Assembly: GCA_002102555.1 (NCBI GenBank)
Contig: MCFL01000018.1
Span: forward strand, 124,001 to 188,000
Source: Catenaria anguillulae PL171
Taxonomy: Eukaryota; Blastocladiomycota; Blastocladiomycetes; Blastocladiales; Catenariaceae
Reading direction: 5' to 3'
Length of the DNA: 64,000 nucleotides
Shown: in pieces, positions 1 to 12,325 of the stretch
Layout of the letters: every line of letters starts with the position of its first letter
Numbering within the stretch: position 1 is the first letter of the stretch
Translations under genes and position numbers: made by a program
Notes under the pieces: model-generated
What the model was told of the DNA's origin: nothing
Seen by the model: the letters and a program-made list of their open reading frames with translations, nothing else
Databases searched by the model: none

Positions 1-16
1 GGTCATTGTTTGCGCT

Positions 17-3000
17 TTGGTATGCCCTCCGACCGTCAGGTTTCTGCTCAGCCGGCATATCAAGGTGCCGATCTACATACAGCAGGCAAGTCGCTTGCTT
101 GTGACATCGTTGCTGATGTGCCTCAGTATTCCTGTTTTGCGCTTGATTGTTGGCTCACTGAAATGCATGGACAATGCCCTCGGAGCCCCTCATTCTGGAT
201 GCAGTCGCCCGTCGAGCACCATGTACATTCTCTTTGGAATGATTGCTGCCTGCCTCTTTATTCCCTTTTCTCTCATTGGTAACTTGGTGGTATGCCCCTA
301 TCGGCTTCATTTCCAAACACATTCCCGGTAACTCTTCAAGGGGTCTTACTATCTGATCGTTTTAGTTCTATGGTCCACAACCTCGACCACATGACCCTTT
401 GGCAAAGGTTCACGGCGAGCTGGATGCCAGGGTGTTTTCAATTTCTTGCCCTGCTTGTCGTCCTCGACGTCGCCCATCCAGCAATGGGTGTGCTGGGTCA
501 GCCTTTTGTTCGCCTTGTCTGGCGTGGTCATTCTCGGCTATCTCTCCTTCTGCTTTGTCGAGCACCAGGTATACTACAACCCCCGAGTCTCCGCGAGCAG
601 GGCAGGCCTCATGGCAGCGAGCAGTGTCGCCATGCTTACCTCGTCCATTCTGCATGCGTCAGCGGTTCGCGCGGACGAATCGGCATGGGCGACCCTGGCC
701 GTAGCGGGGCTGGGCTTTGCTGTGGTGACAGCATTTTCGCTCTTACGCGGGAAACGCCACCTTAACCGCATTGCGCGCTTTTGGCATCGGGTAAAGCACC
801 ACGAGTTGCAGCTGCAAATGGAACAGCGGAATCGGGAGCTGGCACTCAGCAACACGAACCTCGTCGGATCCAGGCGGAACTTGGCTGCTGGCTCTCACTC
901 TCGTTTAGGCCCGCCCGCACCTCAAGTTGTGCAGCCAAGCATGGTGCTCGGGAGTCGCATTCCAAAGGACAAGACTCAGGTTGACAATATTCAGTCCCTA
1001 TTAAAAGAAACCTCGGCCGATATCCTCAACATTGCTCGTGAGCGGGCGCCAAGAGGACGGCTGCGCGTGTTTTCCGACCCATTCCAAGTTGAGCTGTGTG
1101 CGTTGAGCTCCAATATCCTGTAGTTGACATGTCTCTTACTCACTGGCTCAGGAAAACGCTCGTCGTACCATCACGCAGGCTGTCGCTCCATCAAGGCAAG
1201 TCCCACACCGACTCGCATTGCTCTGGGAATGCAATTGCTGGAGCGTGGTCTGGTAGAGTTTAAAGGTGCGGAAGCAATAAAACACTTGTCTATATGCAAG
1301 TCAGGAGGTTGGTTCAGTTGTGAATGCCCGCCACTCACGCTCTTTCCCAAACAGACCATCCCTCATTTCCCTTCAGCTGCTTTCATACCTGTCGACATTC
1401 TTCGCAATGAAAGCGCGATCACAGTGGCCAAAATCAGCTTCAAGCTGCGGCATACCCTGATTCACGACCAAAACATCTCACTCGGGATCAAGTATCGCTT
1501 GTTTCTCTGGGTTCAAGATCAGCAACGACAACAGGATAAGGAAGAGGCCGAAGCGCTCAAGACGAGGGCACAGCAAAACCACGCTGCAGCGCATCGGACG
1601 TTGCTCAAGCTCTGGGAAGCCATTCATGATGGCACCCCGCGTCCTCAGCTTTCGCGCTTGCTCAGTGTCCTTGGTAACTTGCAAGCGGCGGCCAAGACCA
1701 GTTACATGGAGCTCTTGGCTCGTAATCCACGAGATCTGGCAGTGCTCAAGAGCTATGGCGAGTATTTACAGACTGTCGAGGCAGATTTAGAGAAAAGCGA
1801 ACAAGTGCTCGAGTTTGCAGAGGATGGTACGTAAACTGTCAAGCTGGCACCGCTTTCATCATCCTCTTCTTCACGTGGCACCGTCACGACAGTATTGACG
1901 CAGGAGATCAAGAGAAACAAGGCCGAGTCGTCGTCGTCCGCCAGAGCACAATCAACAGAAGGCGACAAGCGTACTCAATCCGTGTCCCAGAGCGGCCTCC
2001 TATTCAACATTCCAGAAGACGCTGGATCGCTTTCGAGCGACCAAAACGGGAGTGGTTCCAACGGGTTTGGCTCAAACAACAGTTTTTCCTCAGGCGGAAG
2101 CATTGGGTCACTTGGCACGAACCGATCCGATGAGGCAGGATTCCCACGAGTGCGAGGGATTGCCGCTGGATATGCCAGCTCACAAGCGTCTGGCGCCACG
2201 GCCGCTCAGCGTCAACAGCAGCAACTACGGCGCGCACTCGCCGACCGAATCATGGCTCCGCTTCGCCCAAATGGCCGTTGCTGCTGTCGCTGGGACTATT
2301 TGCCGTGTCGTACTTTGTGGGCTTTTGGTTTTGCAATACTTTCTTTACGCGGACCCTTGCTGTGTTGGAGCGGTTCACGATTGGAAGGTATTGTTTAAAA
2401 ATCGTTCTCGAGCTTGCTCTTTTCAATCGGTTGTTTCCAACTGACAAGATGTGCAACCTTTCCTTGCATTACGTCAGAAATGGCCGAGGCGCTGTCCTTG
2501 AAGTCATTGAGGATCTGCGCAGTATTGCACTGACCCGAGACCCTTTGGAGTACATGGAGCAAATGAATCAGCTGCGCACAAACTCGCTTCCAAGAGCGGT
2601 CGCGCTCTTGCCATTGCTGGCCGACGACGAAACCCAGCTGTCTGCCGCACTACGTTCGGAAATGCTGGTGCGCGTGTTTACACCTGTATTCACTCAACAA
2701 TCGACGGATTTCATTGCCGACGACGTGTCGCCCGTCGACTTGGTCACCAAAATCGTGAATGCAGCCAATCTCGTTGTTTCCGCGTACGCGGCGCCAACGT
2801 CCTTGTCAACTCAAGTGTTCAATTCGACGCTCGAGTTTCGATTCATGGCAGAAAACTTTGCCGCGATAGTGTTTGGGTACGTTCCACGGGGTCAAATCAT
2901 GGTGTCCAGCTGCTTGCTCACGTACTCAATTGCTTCAATCCGAGCAGCATTATGCAGCTCGGGCTTTCGAGCGTTCGCGAGTACAACGCGCTCGTCCGAA

Positions 3001-4264
3001 CCAACATGGCCATTGTTTCTTCATGTGCCGTTGTTGCATTGTGTGCCGTTTTCACGACCGCGTTGGTCATGTACAAGAAGATGCTGAAACGTTTCTTGAA
3101 CTACGAGGACCGGATCCTGGCACTTTTGCAGCACATGCCCGAAGGCATTGCCGCGTCAGTCAAATCGCAGTTGGAAGAACGCATCAAGTTTGTTTCAGAG
3201 GCAGAGTCGCCAATGACGGGCGCGTCAACAGCGACGTCAAGCAAATGGAAGTCGATTGTTGGTGGGGATGCAGACGAGTACGATGTGGTGACCGGGACCG
3301 AGGCAGATCCAAATGACCTGGAAAGCGAAGGGCAAGCTGGCCTCAGTGGCCGCAAGGCTCCTACCGCACTGGCTTGCTGGCTGCCAGTGTGTTGCTTGTT
3401 GCCGTTGTTTTCGGAACGTTTGGAACCACGTTGACGTACGTGAATGGCACGAAAAGTGAGGGAATCGTGGACAAAGAAACTCACTGTCGGTTTTCACGCC
3501 CCAGGTCCGAATCTGTCCAAAAGGACGTTCAACGATACATGTATTCGGGCAACCGCCGTTTCTCGTCCATCACCTGGCGCGTCTTTTCACAAGAGCACTT
3601 TCTCTCGGATGGTACTTTCCCCATCACCGACATTGTGAAAAACAGCCGTATAGCCCTCCGCAATCTCCAGCACTATCACGATCTGCTCACCAACGACGCA
3701 AACGGGCCGAGCGCCATGTTCCCAAACCACACCATCTTCCCGCGCGACTGCACGCACAAGTCGGCATGCCCGGGCGCTCCCGAGATGGACGATGTCGGCA
3801 TGGGATGGACACGCGCGATCGCGTCACAGCCGCTCAACGCGGAAATCGACCGGCTGATCCAAATCGGGTACCAGGTCGCAGAATCCATGGTCGACGACAT
3901 GCTTAACGAGTCGACGGCATTGTCACGAGCCACGGCACACGCCCAGTGGCGGCTGTCGCTGGCCTTGTCGCGCGACATTGTGTTGCGGTCGACCGAACTC
4001 AACGAGCTGATGCGGTCGCGCATGCGCGCACAGCTTGCCCATGCTTCCATTGTGTGCAATGTGATGCTGGCAGTCACTGTGATGGTGCTTGTGGCGTGCG
4101 CGCTGGCGTATCAAGCCGCGTGTGCGGGTCCGCTCATGAGCGAGGCGCGCACCGTGGTCACGCTCTTGTACATGATTCCGCCAAACTTGGTGAAGGAGGC
4201 AAAGGATGTGGCGAGGTTTTGCGAGACAGCCGGTGTCGAGTTGGAGATCAAGCCGGGCAAATAG
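17..4264 (+). CDS. TmcB/TmcC-like multi-pass membrane protein, 5' partial, reading frame broken
   Basis: I read this whole stretch as one large membrane protein whose 5' end lies outside the window. Hydrophobic segments occur near 50-300, 440-760, 2280-2390, 3000-3080, 3370-3430 and 4040-4130. Around 1690-1830 sits a tetratricopeptide-like unit (ARNPRDLAVLKSYGEYLQ, then an acidic AED end), which is the hallmark I know from Dictyostelium tiny-macrocyst proteins TmcB/TmcC and their many relatives in protists and zoosporic fungi. The C-terminal cytoplasmic tail after the last membrane segment is also typical. Likely introns lie near 1100-1151, 1828-1903, 2391-2447 and 2880-2950. The frame also changes without splice signals near 2275 and 3350, so the gene is either mis-sequenced or decaying. 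The function of the family is poorly known; sensing or osmoregulation would be speculation. It converges with the AN1 gene, 38 bp away. Confidence 0.55.
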
Positions 4265-4302
4265 TGGTGACTGCGGGCGGGGTTGGCGAGTTTGGTTTGT
4301 AT

Positions 4303-5131
4303 TTACTTTGGAACCAGTTTCAATACAAGCGGTACCCCATTTTCGACACACGTCTTGAGCACCGCGTCGGTCGGTAATGTCTCTTGCGATTCGGCATTTA
4401 AAAGAATGATTGTATGCGAGACCACGGTGGCATCCCACGACTTGCCAGTTGCCTGGAACGCGGTATCCAATGCACGGCCGACTGCCGCCGATGCAGAAAA
4501 GAACAGGGACGTTCGCTGCCGTCGGGCAAGGTCACGTAGTGGTAACTTCGGTCTTGCGAAGGAATGGAGGCAAGGCCTTTAGCGGTTTGCTTGAGCTTCA
4601 TGATTTCGAGAATCGGGAGTTTCTTTTTCGGTTTCGGTTTGGATGGTGGCGGGCTCCCAACAGTGGCGGCTGCTGGCTTTGTGGGTGGGAAGTGTTGCTG
4701 CAAAAGGGCTTTTGCTTTTGCTTGTGGATCAACGGCAGGGGATGCCATGCAGGGGTGTTGATCAGGGTGGCGGTGTCTATGAATGAATACGCAAGTGAAC
4801 AGTGTGATCAATGGATGTATGGAACCGGCCACAGAGAACCTTGTGGAACGCACTGTAGACAATGAGATCGAGAGCAGCGTGTGCATGGAACGAAGATGCG
4901 CTGGTCGCGCGCGGCACAGTCGGTGACGGCACATGCTTGTGATGCGGAAGGCACGCTCGCGGGAGGCAAGTCGGCAGGCTTGCTGGCGTTGGCCATGGGG
5001 CACGAGTGGGCGTCAAAGGCGGCATGGTCCTTGCAAAAGGTGTGTTGGCAGCTTGCGCAAGTGATTGGGAGAAAGTCGTGAAGGCCGCAGTCTGCGTGAG
5101 AGCACGTGTCGCCGAGGTCGTGGAACTCCAT
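4303..5131 (-). CDS. AN1-type zinc finger protein (ZFAND1-like)
   Basis: Exons 4854-5131 and 4303-4776; the intron 4777-4853 has a GTGCGT donor and a TAG acceptor. The protein (about 250 aa) starts MEFHDLGDTCSHADCG and has two AN1 zinc fingers: C/H ligands run from about residue 10 to 50 and a second set ends HCLQHRHPDQHPC across the splice. The C-terminal half (KLKQTAKGLASIPSQDR, then LFFSASAAVGRALDTAF) matches the ubiquitin-like tail of ZFAND1 proteins, which in other species bring Cdc48/p97 and the proteasome to stress granules. One base is missing near 4517 in a CCC run (codons for Arg-Pro-Leu-Phe-Phe); with it restored, exon lengths sum to a multiple of three. Function is by family only. 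Confidence 0.82.
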
Positions 5132-5594
5132 GTTGCTTTGGATTCAGTGGGTCTAAGACGACGCGGCACCAAGAACGGCTATTTCATTGAGTGTCCGGCG
5201 TGCCTGCTCCATGGCAATGTCATATTTGCGCACGCATGAGCTTGGGCCGGGTTCGGGTGAGCTCGAGCGTCGTCTTTCGTGTACGTGCGATCGCCAGGCT
5301 GGGGTGGATCGGCGGCCTTCACGTGAGGTGGGCGATCCCTTTCCATCGGCTTCTGTCCAAGTCTCTCATTTGGTTTGCTTTAAAGCGAGTTGCTTGCGAA
5401 CAACTGAAAAAATGCAAAGTTTTACATACATCATCTTCGGCAGACTTTGACCGACCGACCGACAAAAGTCCTCACTTTCATGTATTAGTACCCCACCCAC
5501 CCACGAGTTGCATTTCCCCGCCATTTCTTCCACCTCGGCCGGCCGCCCATCGCTCATCCACTCTCCCTCAAAAACAGCACGCGAACTCACCATC
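5132..5594. promoter_or_regulatory. Divergent intergenic region between AN1 gene and AHA1
   Basis: This 463-bp stretch separates two genes read away from each other, so it must hold both promoters. The only pattern I see is a C-rich, A-rich run (CCCACCCACC near 5490-5505) shortly before the AHA1 start. No TATA box or known operator is recognisable, and I see no RNA gene. Confidence 0.35.
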
Positions 5595-6745
5595 ATGACC
5601 CAGCAACAAGCTCCCCTCGTCGAAGATAAGAACTGGAAAAACGTCGGCAATTGGCACTGGGTCACAAAGGACTCGTTCCCTTTTGCCAAGGACTACTTTA
5701 CACGCCACCTCGAGGCCATTGCCTTCGAAAACGACGGCGTGGCCATCAAGGTCAAGGCGTTGACAATGTCTCTGGCGACTGCTCGCTCAATGTTCGCAAG
5801 GGCAAGCTCATCACCATCTACGACTTGACCCTCACCATCAACTGGACCGCCAAGGGTCCCGGCGACCTCAAGTCTCGCGGTACCGTCGTGATTCCGGAAA
5901 TTTCGCACGATCTGCTCGACGACGACGACGACGACCTCGTCCTCAATGTCACCGTCACGGCCGACTCGCGCGATAAGGATCCCGTGCGCGCCGTCCTGCG
6001 CAAGCATTTGCGGCCCCATGTCCTCAAGGTGCTTCGTCAGTTCCCCAAGGATTTGGTCGCTTCGCAGTCTGAGGGCGTCTTTATTGAGGGCGCTGTGCCG
6101 TCGGCCCATTTGCCAAAGGCCGATTTGGAGGAGCGCAAGAAGCTTGCCGAGCAAATGGATACCAGCTTGTCGTTTGCCGAGACATTTTCCGTGGAGCAGC
6201 GCATGGGCGGCAGTGCCAACAAGGCAAAGGTAAATGGTGCCGCCACTGCCGCCGCGGCTGATGCTGGTTCGATTGCAGCTCCGACCCCAAAGCCAGTCGC
6301 ATCCACCACCTCCAAGACCGCCTCATCTGTGGCCGCATCCAAGAAATCCGCATCGACCGGCGACATTATCCGCAACTTTGAGCTGCGCTGCAACGTCACC
6401 GACGCCCACGCTTGCTTTACCGAACTCGACCGCATGCGTCACTGGACCCAAGGCCAGTGCGACGTGACATCGGACGCGAAATGGTCCATTTTCGGCCAAG
6501 TCACTGCGCAACTCGCTTCGGCATCCACCTCATCCGAAGTCGTCCTCGACAAGTGGCGGCTGTCGGCTTGGCCAGCCGATGTCGACACCAAAGTGACGCT
6601 CAAGTTTACGCAAGAGGACGATGGAACCAAAGTCAAGCTGTTGCACGTGCATGTGCCGTTGGATCAGAAGGCGCAGGTGGACAACCATTGGTCGCAAGTG
6701 TTTAACCGGATCAAGATGACTTTTGGGTATGGATCGTTCTTGTAG
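5595..6745 (+). CDS. AHA1: Activator of Hsp90 ATPase AHA1
   Basis: The start MTQQQAPLVEDKNWKNVGNW carries the N-terminal AHA1 signature (NVGNWHWVTKD replacing the usual NPNNWHW). Residues about 1-165 form the Hsp90 middle-domain binding module (RKGKLITIYDLTLTINW), then an Ala/Ser-rich linker of roughly 60 residues, then the C-terminal AHSA1/START-like domain from about residue 255 (DAHACFTELDRMRHWTQGQ) ending FNRIKMTFGYGSFL. Length is about 383 aa, close to the family's usual 330-380. AHA1 binds the Hsp90 middle domain and stimulates its ATPase in the cytosol. There are no introns. A single base is missing near 5757 (GVAIKVK then GVDNVSGD); adding one gives 384 codons exactly. This looks like a sequencing error in an intact gene. 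Confidence 0.9.
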
Positions 6746-7392
6746 ACGTCAATGGTCTTGTGGACTTTTTGGTCTCCAATTCGAGGTTTTGCGTATGGTA
6801 TGGTATTAATACATTGTTTTGCACTGCCTTGTCCCCTTTCGACCCTTTCTGCCTCGATTCTCAGCTATGTGCCTTTGGATCCGACACCTCGTAAGGCCAC
6901 ACCGGGTCGGCGCCAGAGGCAACGAACCCGCAAAGCGACAACAGCCAACGCGTCCAAGTGGGTTCCCTATTTGGTCGCTGGAGCAGGTGCCTGTTGGCGG
7001 CCGTCATCTTCACAAAACACTTGTGAGTTGTTTCCACTTCCTAAATATTTGTTCTACTTACTAGACTCAGTAGACTGTGCTGCCCATCATTGTATGTTCA
7101 CAATGACCCGTCTGTGTGTGAGCTGTGCGAGCCACATGAAGTTGTAGAGCCTGGTCCTGACCCTGGACCCAAGTCCTCAAACCTATACATATAAATAACG
7201 TCGCATTTTCTGCGTCATGCTTGCACTCCGCCAGCTTGACCAGTTCACTTTCGCCTAATCGAAATCGAATATTTTACATTTTGGAATCAACGAGGTAAAC
7301 AAGCACTCATCTCTGTCACGTCCAACAACATCACAAGACAAATCAAGGAATATCACACACAGACCCTCGCAGGACCAACACCAACGACAACT
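6746..7392. other. Intergenic region between convergent AHA1 and C2 gene
   Basis: No supported gene lies in this 647-bp stretch. Short open frames have no family features. A/T-rich patches (TATACATATAAATAA near 7184-7198 and AAATATTTG near 7042) probably belong to 3' ends or transcription termination of the two converging genes. Confidence 0.4.
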
Positions 7393-7907
7393 TTAGTTGT
7401 GACCACGGGGCCTCAAGATCAAATGCAACTCGCCATTGTTGCCCATCTTGCCGTGCTTGTCGGCCAAGGTGAACCAACGATCCATGTTGCCCGAGCGGCG
7501 CAGCTCGTCCAAGGGCAACTCAAACTTGCCCAAGAGATCGTCGCGGCCGGGATCCTTGTCGTACACTTCGAAAACGAGCTTGTCCGAAAGGTGACTGGCC
7601 TCGATCTTGACCACCTCGTTGAACACGGGGTTGGTACCCGACTGCACCTTGGTCGACTTGTCGTGCAGACCCGAGCGGATCTTGACGTACGGGTCGTTCT
7701 TGGTGAAGCGGTCGCCGGCAACTGTATCAAGGGGAGACGGCGGCAGCGTCAGTAATCAAGCTTCAGACAATTTGCGGCGGCGTTCCGGCAGGAGAAACGC
7801 GTACTCAAGTTGCGAGCCTCGACCACCGTGATCTCGACCGAGTCGATGTGGGTGATAGCCATGGTCGGCTTACCGTAGGTGTGGGCGGCGTTGCCAGTAG
7901 CGAGCAT
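7393..7907 (-). CDS. Small single C2-domain protein
   Basis: Exons 7805-7907 and 7393-7721; the 83-nt intron has a GTACGC donor and an ACAG acceptor, and the phases agree (143 aa). After a short start (MLATGNAAHTYGKP) the protein is one C2 domain: VEITVVEARNLIAGDRF, then KNDPYVKIRSG, TNPVFNEVVKIEA, LVFEVYDKDPGRDDLLGKFE and a closing GELHLILRPRG. The Asp residues of NDPY and the DKDPGRDD loop are the places where C2 domains bind calcium, so calcium-dependent lipid binding is plausible. Small stand-alone C2 proteins of this size are common in fungi and plants; their targets are usually unknown. The frame is clean. Confidence 0.85.
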
Positions 7908-8435
7908 AGTGAATCAAGTGTGCTTGGGGACGAGTATCGAGTATGACGAGCGGAAACGGATTCGAGCGCGGTGCTTGCTTTCAAACCAAAGTTGAGGGAC
8001 GGACTGGGCGGGCTTTGCCTGCTCTTTATACCTGCGGCCGTGGTGTGCCAAGACCCCCCCAACTCGGGTGGCGCCTTCGTTTCTCCCCACACGTTTCCGC
8101 GAGCGGACGGTACTCATGAATGTCTCGCGCCAGGCACGCGCTATGTCGCGTTGCAAGCGGAAGGCTGCCGAAATTGGACAGTGCGCCGATTACCAATTGT
8201 CTCCGTGTGCTTCACAAAGAGATCAAGCTCACTCATTGACTTTTGGCCTTGCTAGCTGTCTCACGCAATCAGTGATCATTCCACGTCCTCTTGCTTGGGG
8301 AAAATCTCTGACTGAAACTCAAAAAGGAACGAACAGACACAGTCACATCTAAAGTACAAGACATCCCACCACATTGAGATGTCTTCTACCGTCTGACCTT
8401 GCGTAAAGCCAGACCAAACAGCGCATCTGGGACGG
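7908..8435. promoter_or_regulatory. Upstream region of the C2 gene; nothing else recognised
   Basis: This 528-bp stretch lies upstream of the C2 gene and downstream of the decapeptide-repeat gene, both on the minus strand. It must include the C2 promoter and 5' leader and the 3' end of the repeat gene's upstream neighbour region. I find no coding signal, RNA gene or clear core-promoter motif. Confidence 0.3.
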
Positions 8436-11400
8436 CTATGATGCCGTTCCTGAGCTCATCATCAGAATGCTGAACCCCGAATCGTTGGCGCTGGAGTTAC
8501 TCAAGTAACATTTGACTGTGCAAGAGCCAACCGGTGATCCGGGCGTAGGGGATGCACTGCAAATCACGAACGGGTCGCTTGGCGTCACAATGCAAACCGT
8601 CTGCTGCGAGTTGAACGATGGCGAGTTTGCACCGTTATTATTCTTCAAGTTGACAACGTATGTCCCAGTTCCTGTCTTGGCGGATGTCGTTGATGATTCA
8701 ACAAACAAGTTGGTGTGCTCAGATGGGGAGGCTGTCATCAGCCCGTTGGAATCAAACGTGGCAGCAAGGATTCGGGTCGCGAGCTTTTGGAATGTGACAG
8801 CTTCTGGCCAATCTTGGAAGCCGCCACTGCACCGTCTGCGAGTTTTGGGCCAGTGACGGCTCCGTCGGCAATGTGAGTCGTCGAAATGACGCCCGCGCCA
8901 ATGTGGTGTCGTTTACGCCAGGGCTGCGAATGAGTGTCAGACTCTTTGGGCCGACTGGTGTTCTGTCCCAGCGTGGAAACGTACCTTCGATTGCACTGCT
9001 CCGGACGGACCCATCGGAAAGATGCTGGCTCTGTATGGCCAAGGGTGCAATGTTTCCTGACCCAACTCCATTTGGTGCAATGTGTGTTCCAGTGATGATC
9101 CCTGGGTGATATGACTGCCAATGATGGTATTGCTGGGAATCTTGCTTGAAGTAATTTGGCCATCCTGAATCGCCGAGGCAGTGACCGCATTTGGTGCAAT
9201 CTTTCCTGCTACAACTGCACTCGCGGCAATCTTGCTCGACGTGACGGCATTTGCCGCCAGTTTCTCTTCGGTCACGCTCAAGTTGATGAGTTGTGCCGTC
9301 CCAACCGACGAAGGCGCCATATTGCCGAGTGCAATCGTAGCTGCATCAATCCGGTCCCCAGTAATGGTCCCCAATGCAATGTGGCCCACGTTGATCTGGC
9401 CGGCCGCAATGTGCCCCTGGCGAATCTGCAAACTACCGATATCGTTGCCGGTAATTGTCGCATCCAGGATGTGCGTCGAGTTGATGGAATTGGCTGCCAA
9501 TTTGACGGCCGTGATGGCATTGTTGACAATCTTTGCCGTGGTCACTGCCGAGTCGACAATGTGACTCGTGCTCACGGCATTGGCTGCTATTTTGGCACCA
9601 GTCACGGATGCGTCGACAAGCTTGGTCGTTACCACCGAGTCATCGGCCAGCTTTGCGGTCGTAACGCTGCTGTTTGCGAGCTTGGCTGTCGTGATGCCTT
9701 CTTCGCAAGTTTTGCAGTCGTAACGGCGAGATCCATCATGTTGGCAGTATCAACGGCAGAAGATCCAATCTTGGCGTTTGTGACTGATCCATCGACGAGC
9801 TTTACGGTTGTAACGCTTGAGTTGGCCAGTTTGGCGGTTGTCACGCCCTCATCGAGGATCTTGCTTGTGCTCACTGCAGAGTCGACGAGATTTGCCGAAC
9901 TGACAGCCTGAGGCGCCAGATTGGTGATGCCCACCACTCCCAACCCAAGCTTGGCCGCCGTCACACTTTGATCCGCGAGCTGAGCCGTTCCCACTGCTCC
10001 GCTGAGAATACTTGTCGAGTTGACTGCGCCGACCGCAATCTTGTCCCCAGTCACACTGAGAGGAGCCAAGTGCTCCGTGCCGACCGCCAACGCGGCGATC
10101 TTGCTCCCATCAACCGCGTTGACTGCAATGTTGGTCGTCGTGACGGAGCCAGTGGCAAGTTTGCTCGAGTCAACGGCGAGGTTTGCCAGTTTGGCTGTCG
10201 TGACGGTCCCATCGGCCAGTTTTTCAGTTGTCACGGTCGCATTGCCGAGCTTGCCTGTCGTCACCGAGCCGTCTACAAGTTTAGCCGAGTCCACTGACAC
10301 GTCTGCGAGCTTGGCTGTCGTGACTGCGGCATCTGCGAGCTTGGCGGTAGTCACGGTTCCGTCTGCCACGGCAACCGAGGCAATACTGAAACCAAGCTTA
10401 TCGAGTGAAACCGAGGAGGGGGCGAGTTTCGCATTGGTTACCGCACCGTCGGCGAGGTTGTTTGTCATAATGGAATTTAGACCAACGGCCACGCTGGCAA
10501 TGCTGAATGCGAGCTTGTCTTGGGTGATTGTTGCAGCGGCAATCTTGTTGTTTGAAACGACCCCATCCTGTCAACCGGCCCGAGTGTGAGCAAGATCCTG
10601 TGATGTGCATGGGAGGAAAGAAGAGGACAAACGTACAACAATAGCCGCCGCACCGACACTATCTGCCCCCAGTTTGGACGCCGTGACCGATCCGTCTGCA
10701 ATCTGCACCGTTCCAACTGCTTGAGGTGCAATCACTCCCGAGTCCACACTGTTTGCAGCTAGTTTGGTGCGTGTGACAGCGCCGTCGACCAGTTTGGCTG
10801 TTGTCACACTTGCATCGTCAAGCTTGTTTGTCGAGACACTCATGTCGACCAGCTTGAGATTGCTGACACTGGCATCTGCAATCTTTGCCAATGTGACGCT
10901 TGCGTCCGCCAGCTTGAGCGTCGACACGGAGCCATCGGCGAGCTTTGCTGTTGATATGCTGGCGTCCGCAAGCTTGGGACCAGTCACGCTGCTGTCCACC
11001 AGTTTGGCCGACGTCACGCTCCCGTCTGCCATCTTGAGTGCTGTGACACTGGCGTCTGCGAGCTTGGGCATCGAAACCGATCCATCGGCCAGCTTGACAC
11101 TCGTGACGCTGGAATCAGCGAGCTTTACGTTCGTCACACTTGAATCCGCCAACTTAATGCTCGTCACGGCCTCATCCCCCAGCTTTGCCGCAATCACGCT
11201 CGCATCCGCCAACTTGCCCGCCGTCACCCCGCCCGACGCGAGAACGCGTGAATCCACGCTTCCCGATGCCAAGTACTCGTTCGTCACGGACCTGGGGCCC
11301 AAGTTTGACCCAAGCGCCACGCCTGTCGACAAGTGTTGTGCCTGAATGGCACCGTTCGCAATGGCATTAGCCGTGACCGCTCCCGCCGCCAAATGATTCT

Positions 11401-12325
11401 CATTCACGGCACGCGCGGCAATCTTGCTGCTCGTTACGGCACCACTCGCAAGCTTGTCTTGCGTCACGGCTTCATACCCAAGCTTGTCTGTTGAAATGGC
11501 GCCATCCTGAATGGCGCTCGACCCAACGATATTTGCATTGAGTTGCCCATTGTTTGCATACGTGGTTCCGAGCATGCGTGCTGTCGACAAGGACAAGAGC
11601 AGGGCGAGCCCGAGCGCGGCAACAGCAATCACGGCCAGAATCGACATGCACACGGCCGACTTGCGCTGGTGTGCGGCGTGCTTGGATTCCAAGTCCTTGA
11701 GCTGTTTGAGGATGGCGCGCACGTCTTCATTGGTCGGTCCTGTTGCTTTGGTTGTGTCCGATCCGCCATTTGCTGACGAGGTGGTCCGGTTGAGCTGCTT
11801 TTCAGGCGACGTTTGCGATGAACCCGGAGGTCCCACTTTGCGCAAGAAGACAATCGATGCATCGTTTCCAGCTGCCGGCGCGGGCCAAGCGCCTTGCTGC
11901 TGCTGCTGCTCGCCAGGTACCTGCCCAGAGGATTGAAAGATGGACCGCGGCATGATCTCCTCTGGAATGGACGAGGACGCATCCATTTCGACGAGCTCGG
12001 GTCCCACGAGCCGCGACGGCGACCGGTTGCTTGTGCCGCGCGCGCGGCCGCTGCTCGAGAGCGGCGGGAACAGCGCGCGGCCAGACTCGGCAGTCACTGG
12101 CGATGGCTGGTACGACGAGTTGGTCGACGAGTCTGGGCTCATGTACTTGAGCCGTTGGGCGGCAGTCATGAGTTCATCTGCATCACCCTGGGTCGGCGCC
12201 TTACTTGGGATACCAGCCGTTGCAAGGGTGGTGGTATTGACTGGCGGCGGCGGTGCAGGGCGTTTGCCGAACAATGGGGATTTGGGAGGTGGGAGATAGG
12301 TTGGCTTGCCTGGGAACCATTCCAT
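8436..12325 (-). CDS. Type II membrane protein with a long decapeptide-repeat ectodomain
   Basis: The start MEWFPGKPTYLPPPKSPLFG opens a 235-residue Pro/Ser/Gln-rich cytoplasmic part. One membrane helix follows (MSILAVIAVAALGLALLLSL, around residues 238-257) and no signal peptide precedes it, so the rest should face outward. From about 11530 down to about 8880 the protein is a tandem 10-residue repeat of the type ADGSVTTAKL, then a C-terminal Ser/Thr-rich domain with four Cys (FDSNGLMTASPSEHTN through CTVKCYLSNSSAND) ends at 8436. One intron is visible at about 10571-10637 (GTACGT donor, GACAG acceptor). Frame breaks near 9700, 9085, 8960 and 8800 look like missing bases. Similar repeats are known in bacterial and phage fibre-like proteins, where they form beta-solenoids. 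A cell-surface adhesin or stalk is my inference. Confidence 0.7.
8880..11530 (-). repeat. Tandem 30-bp (10-aa) coding repeats, roughly 85 copies
   Basis: The translation repeats a decapeptide with consensus A-(D/N)-x-(S/A)-(V/I)-(T/S)-x-x-K-(L/I), for example ADGSVTTAKL, VDSSVTGPKL, ADASISTAKL. Copies nearest the membrane helix (around 11100-11500) and those near 9000-9500 are the most diverged, with NSTHILDATI-like units. The central copies at 9830-10420 and 10760-11200 are the most alike. The count is an estimate from the length divided by 30. Confidence 0.85.

Noticed and set aside
7399-7755. A plus-strand frame of 118 codons opposite the C2 gene.
   Set aside because: It is the shadow of the conserved C2 domain on the minus strand, whose splice phases and motifs are convincing.
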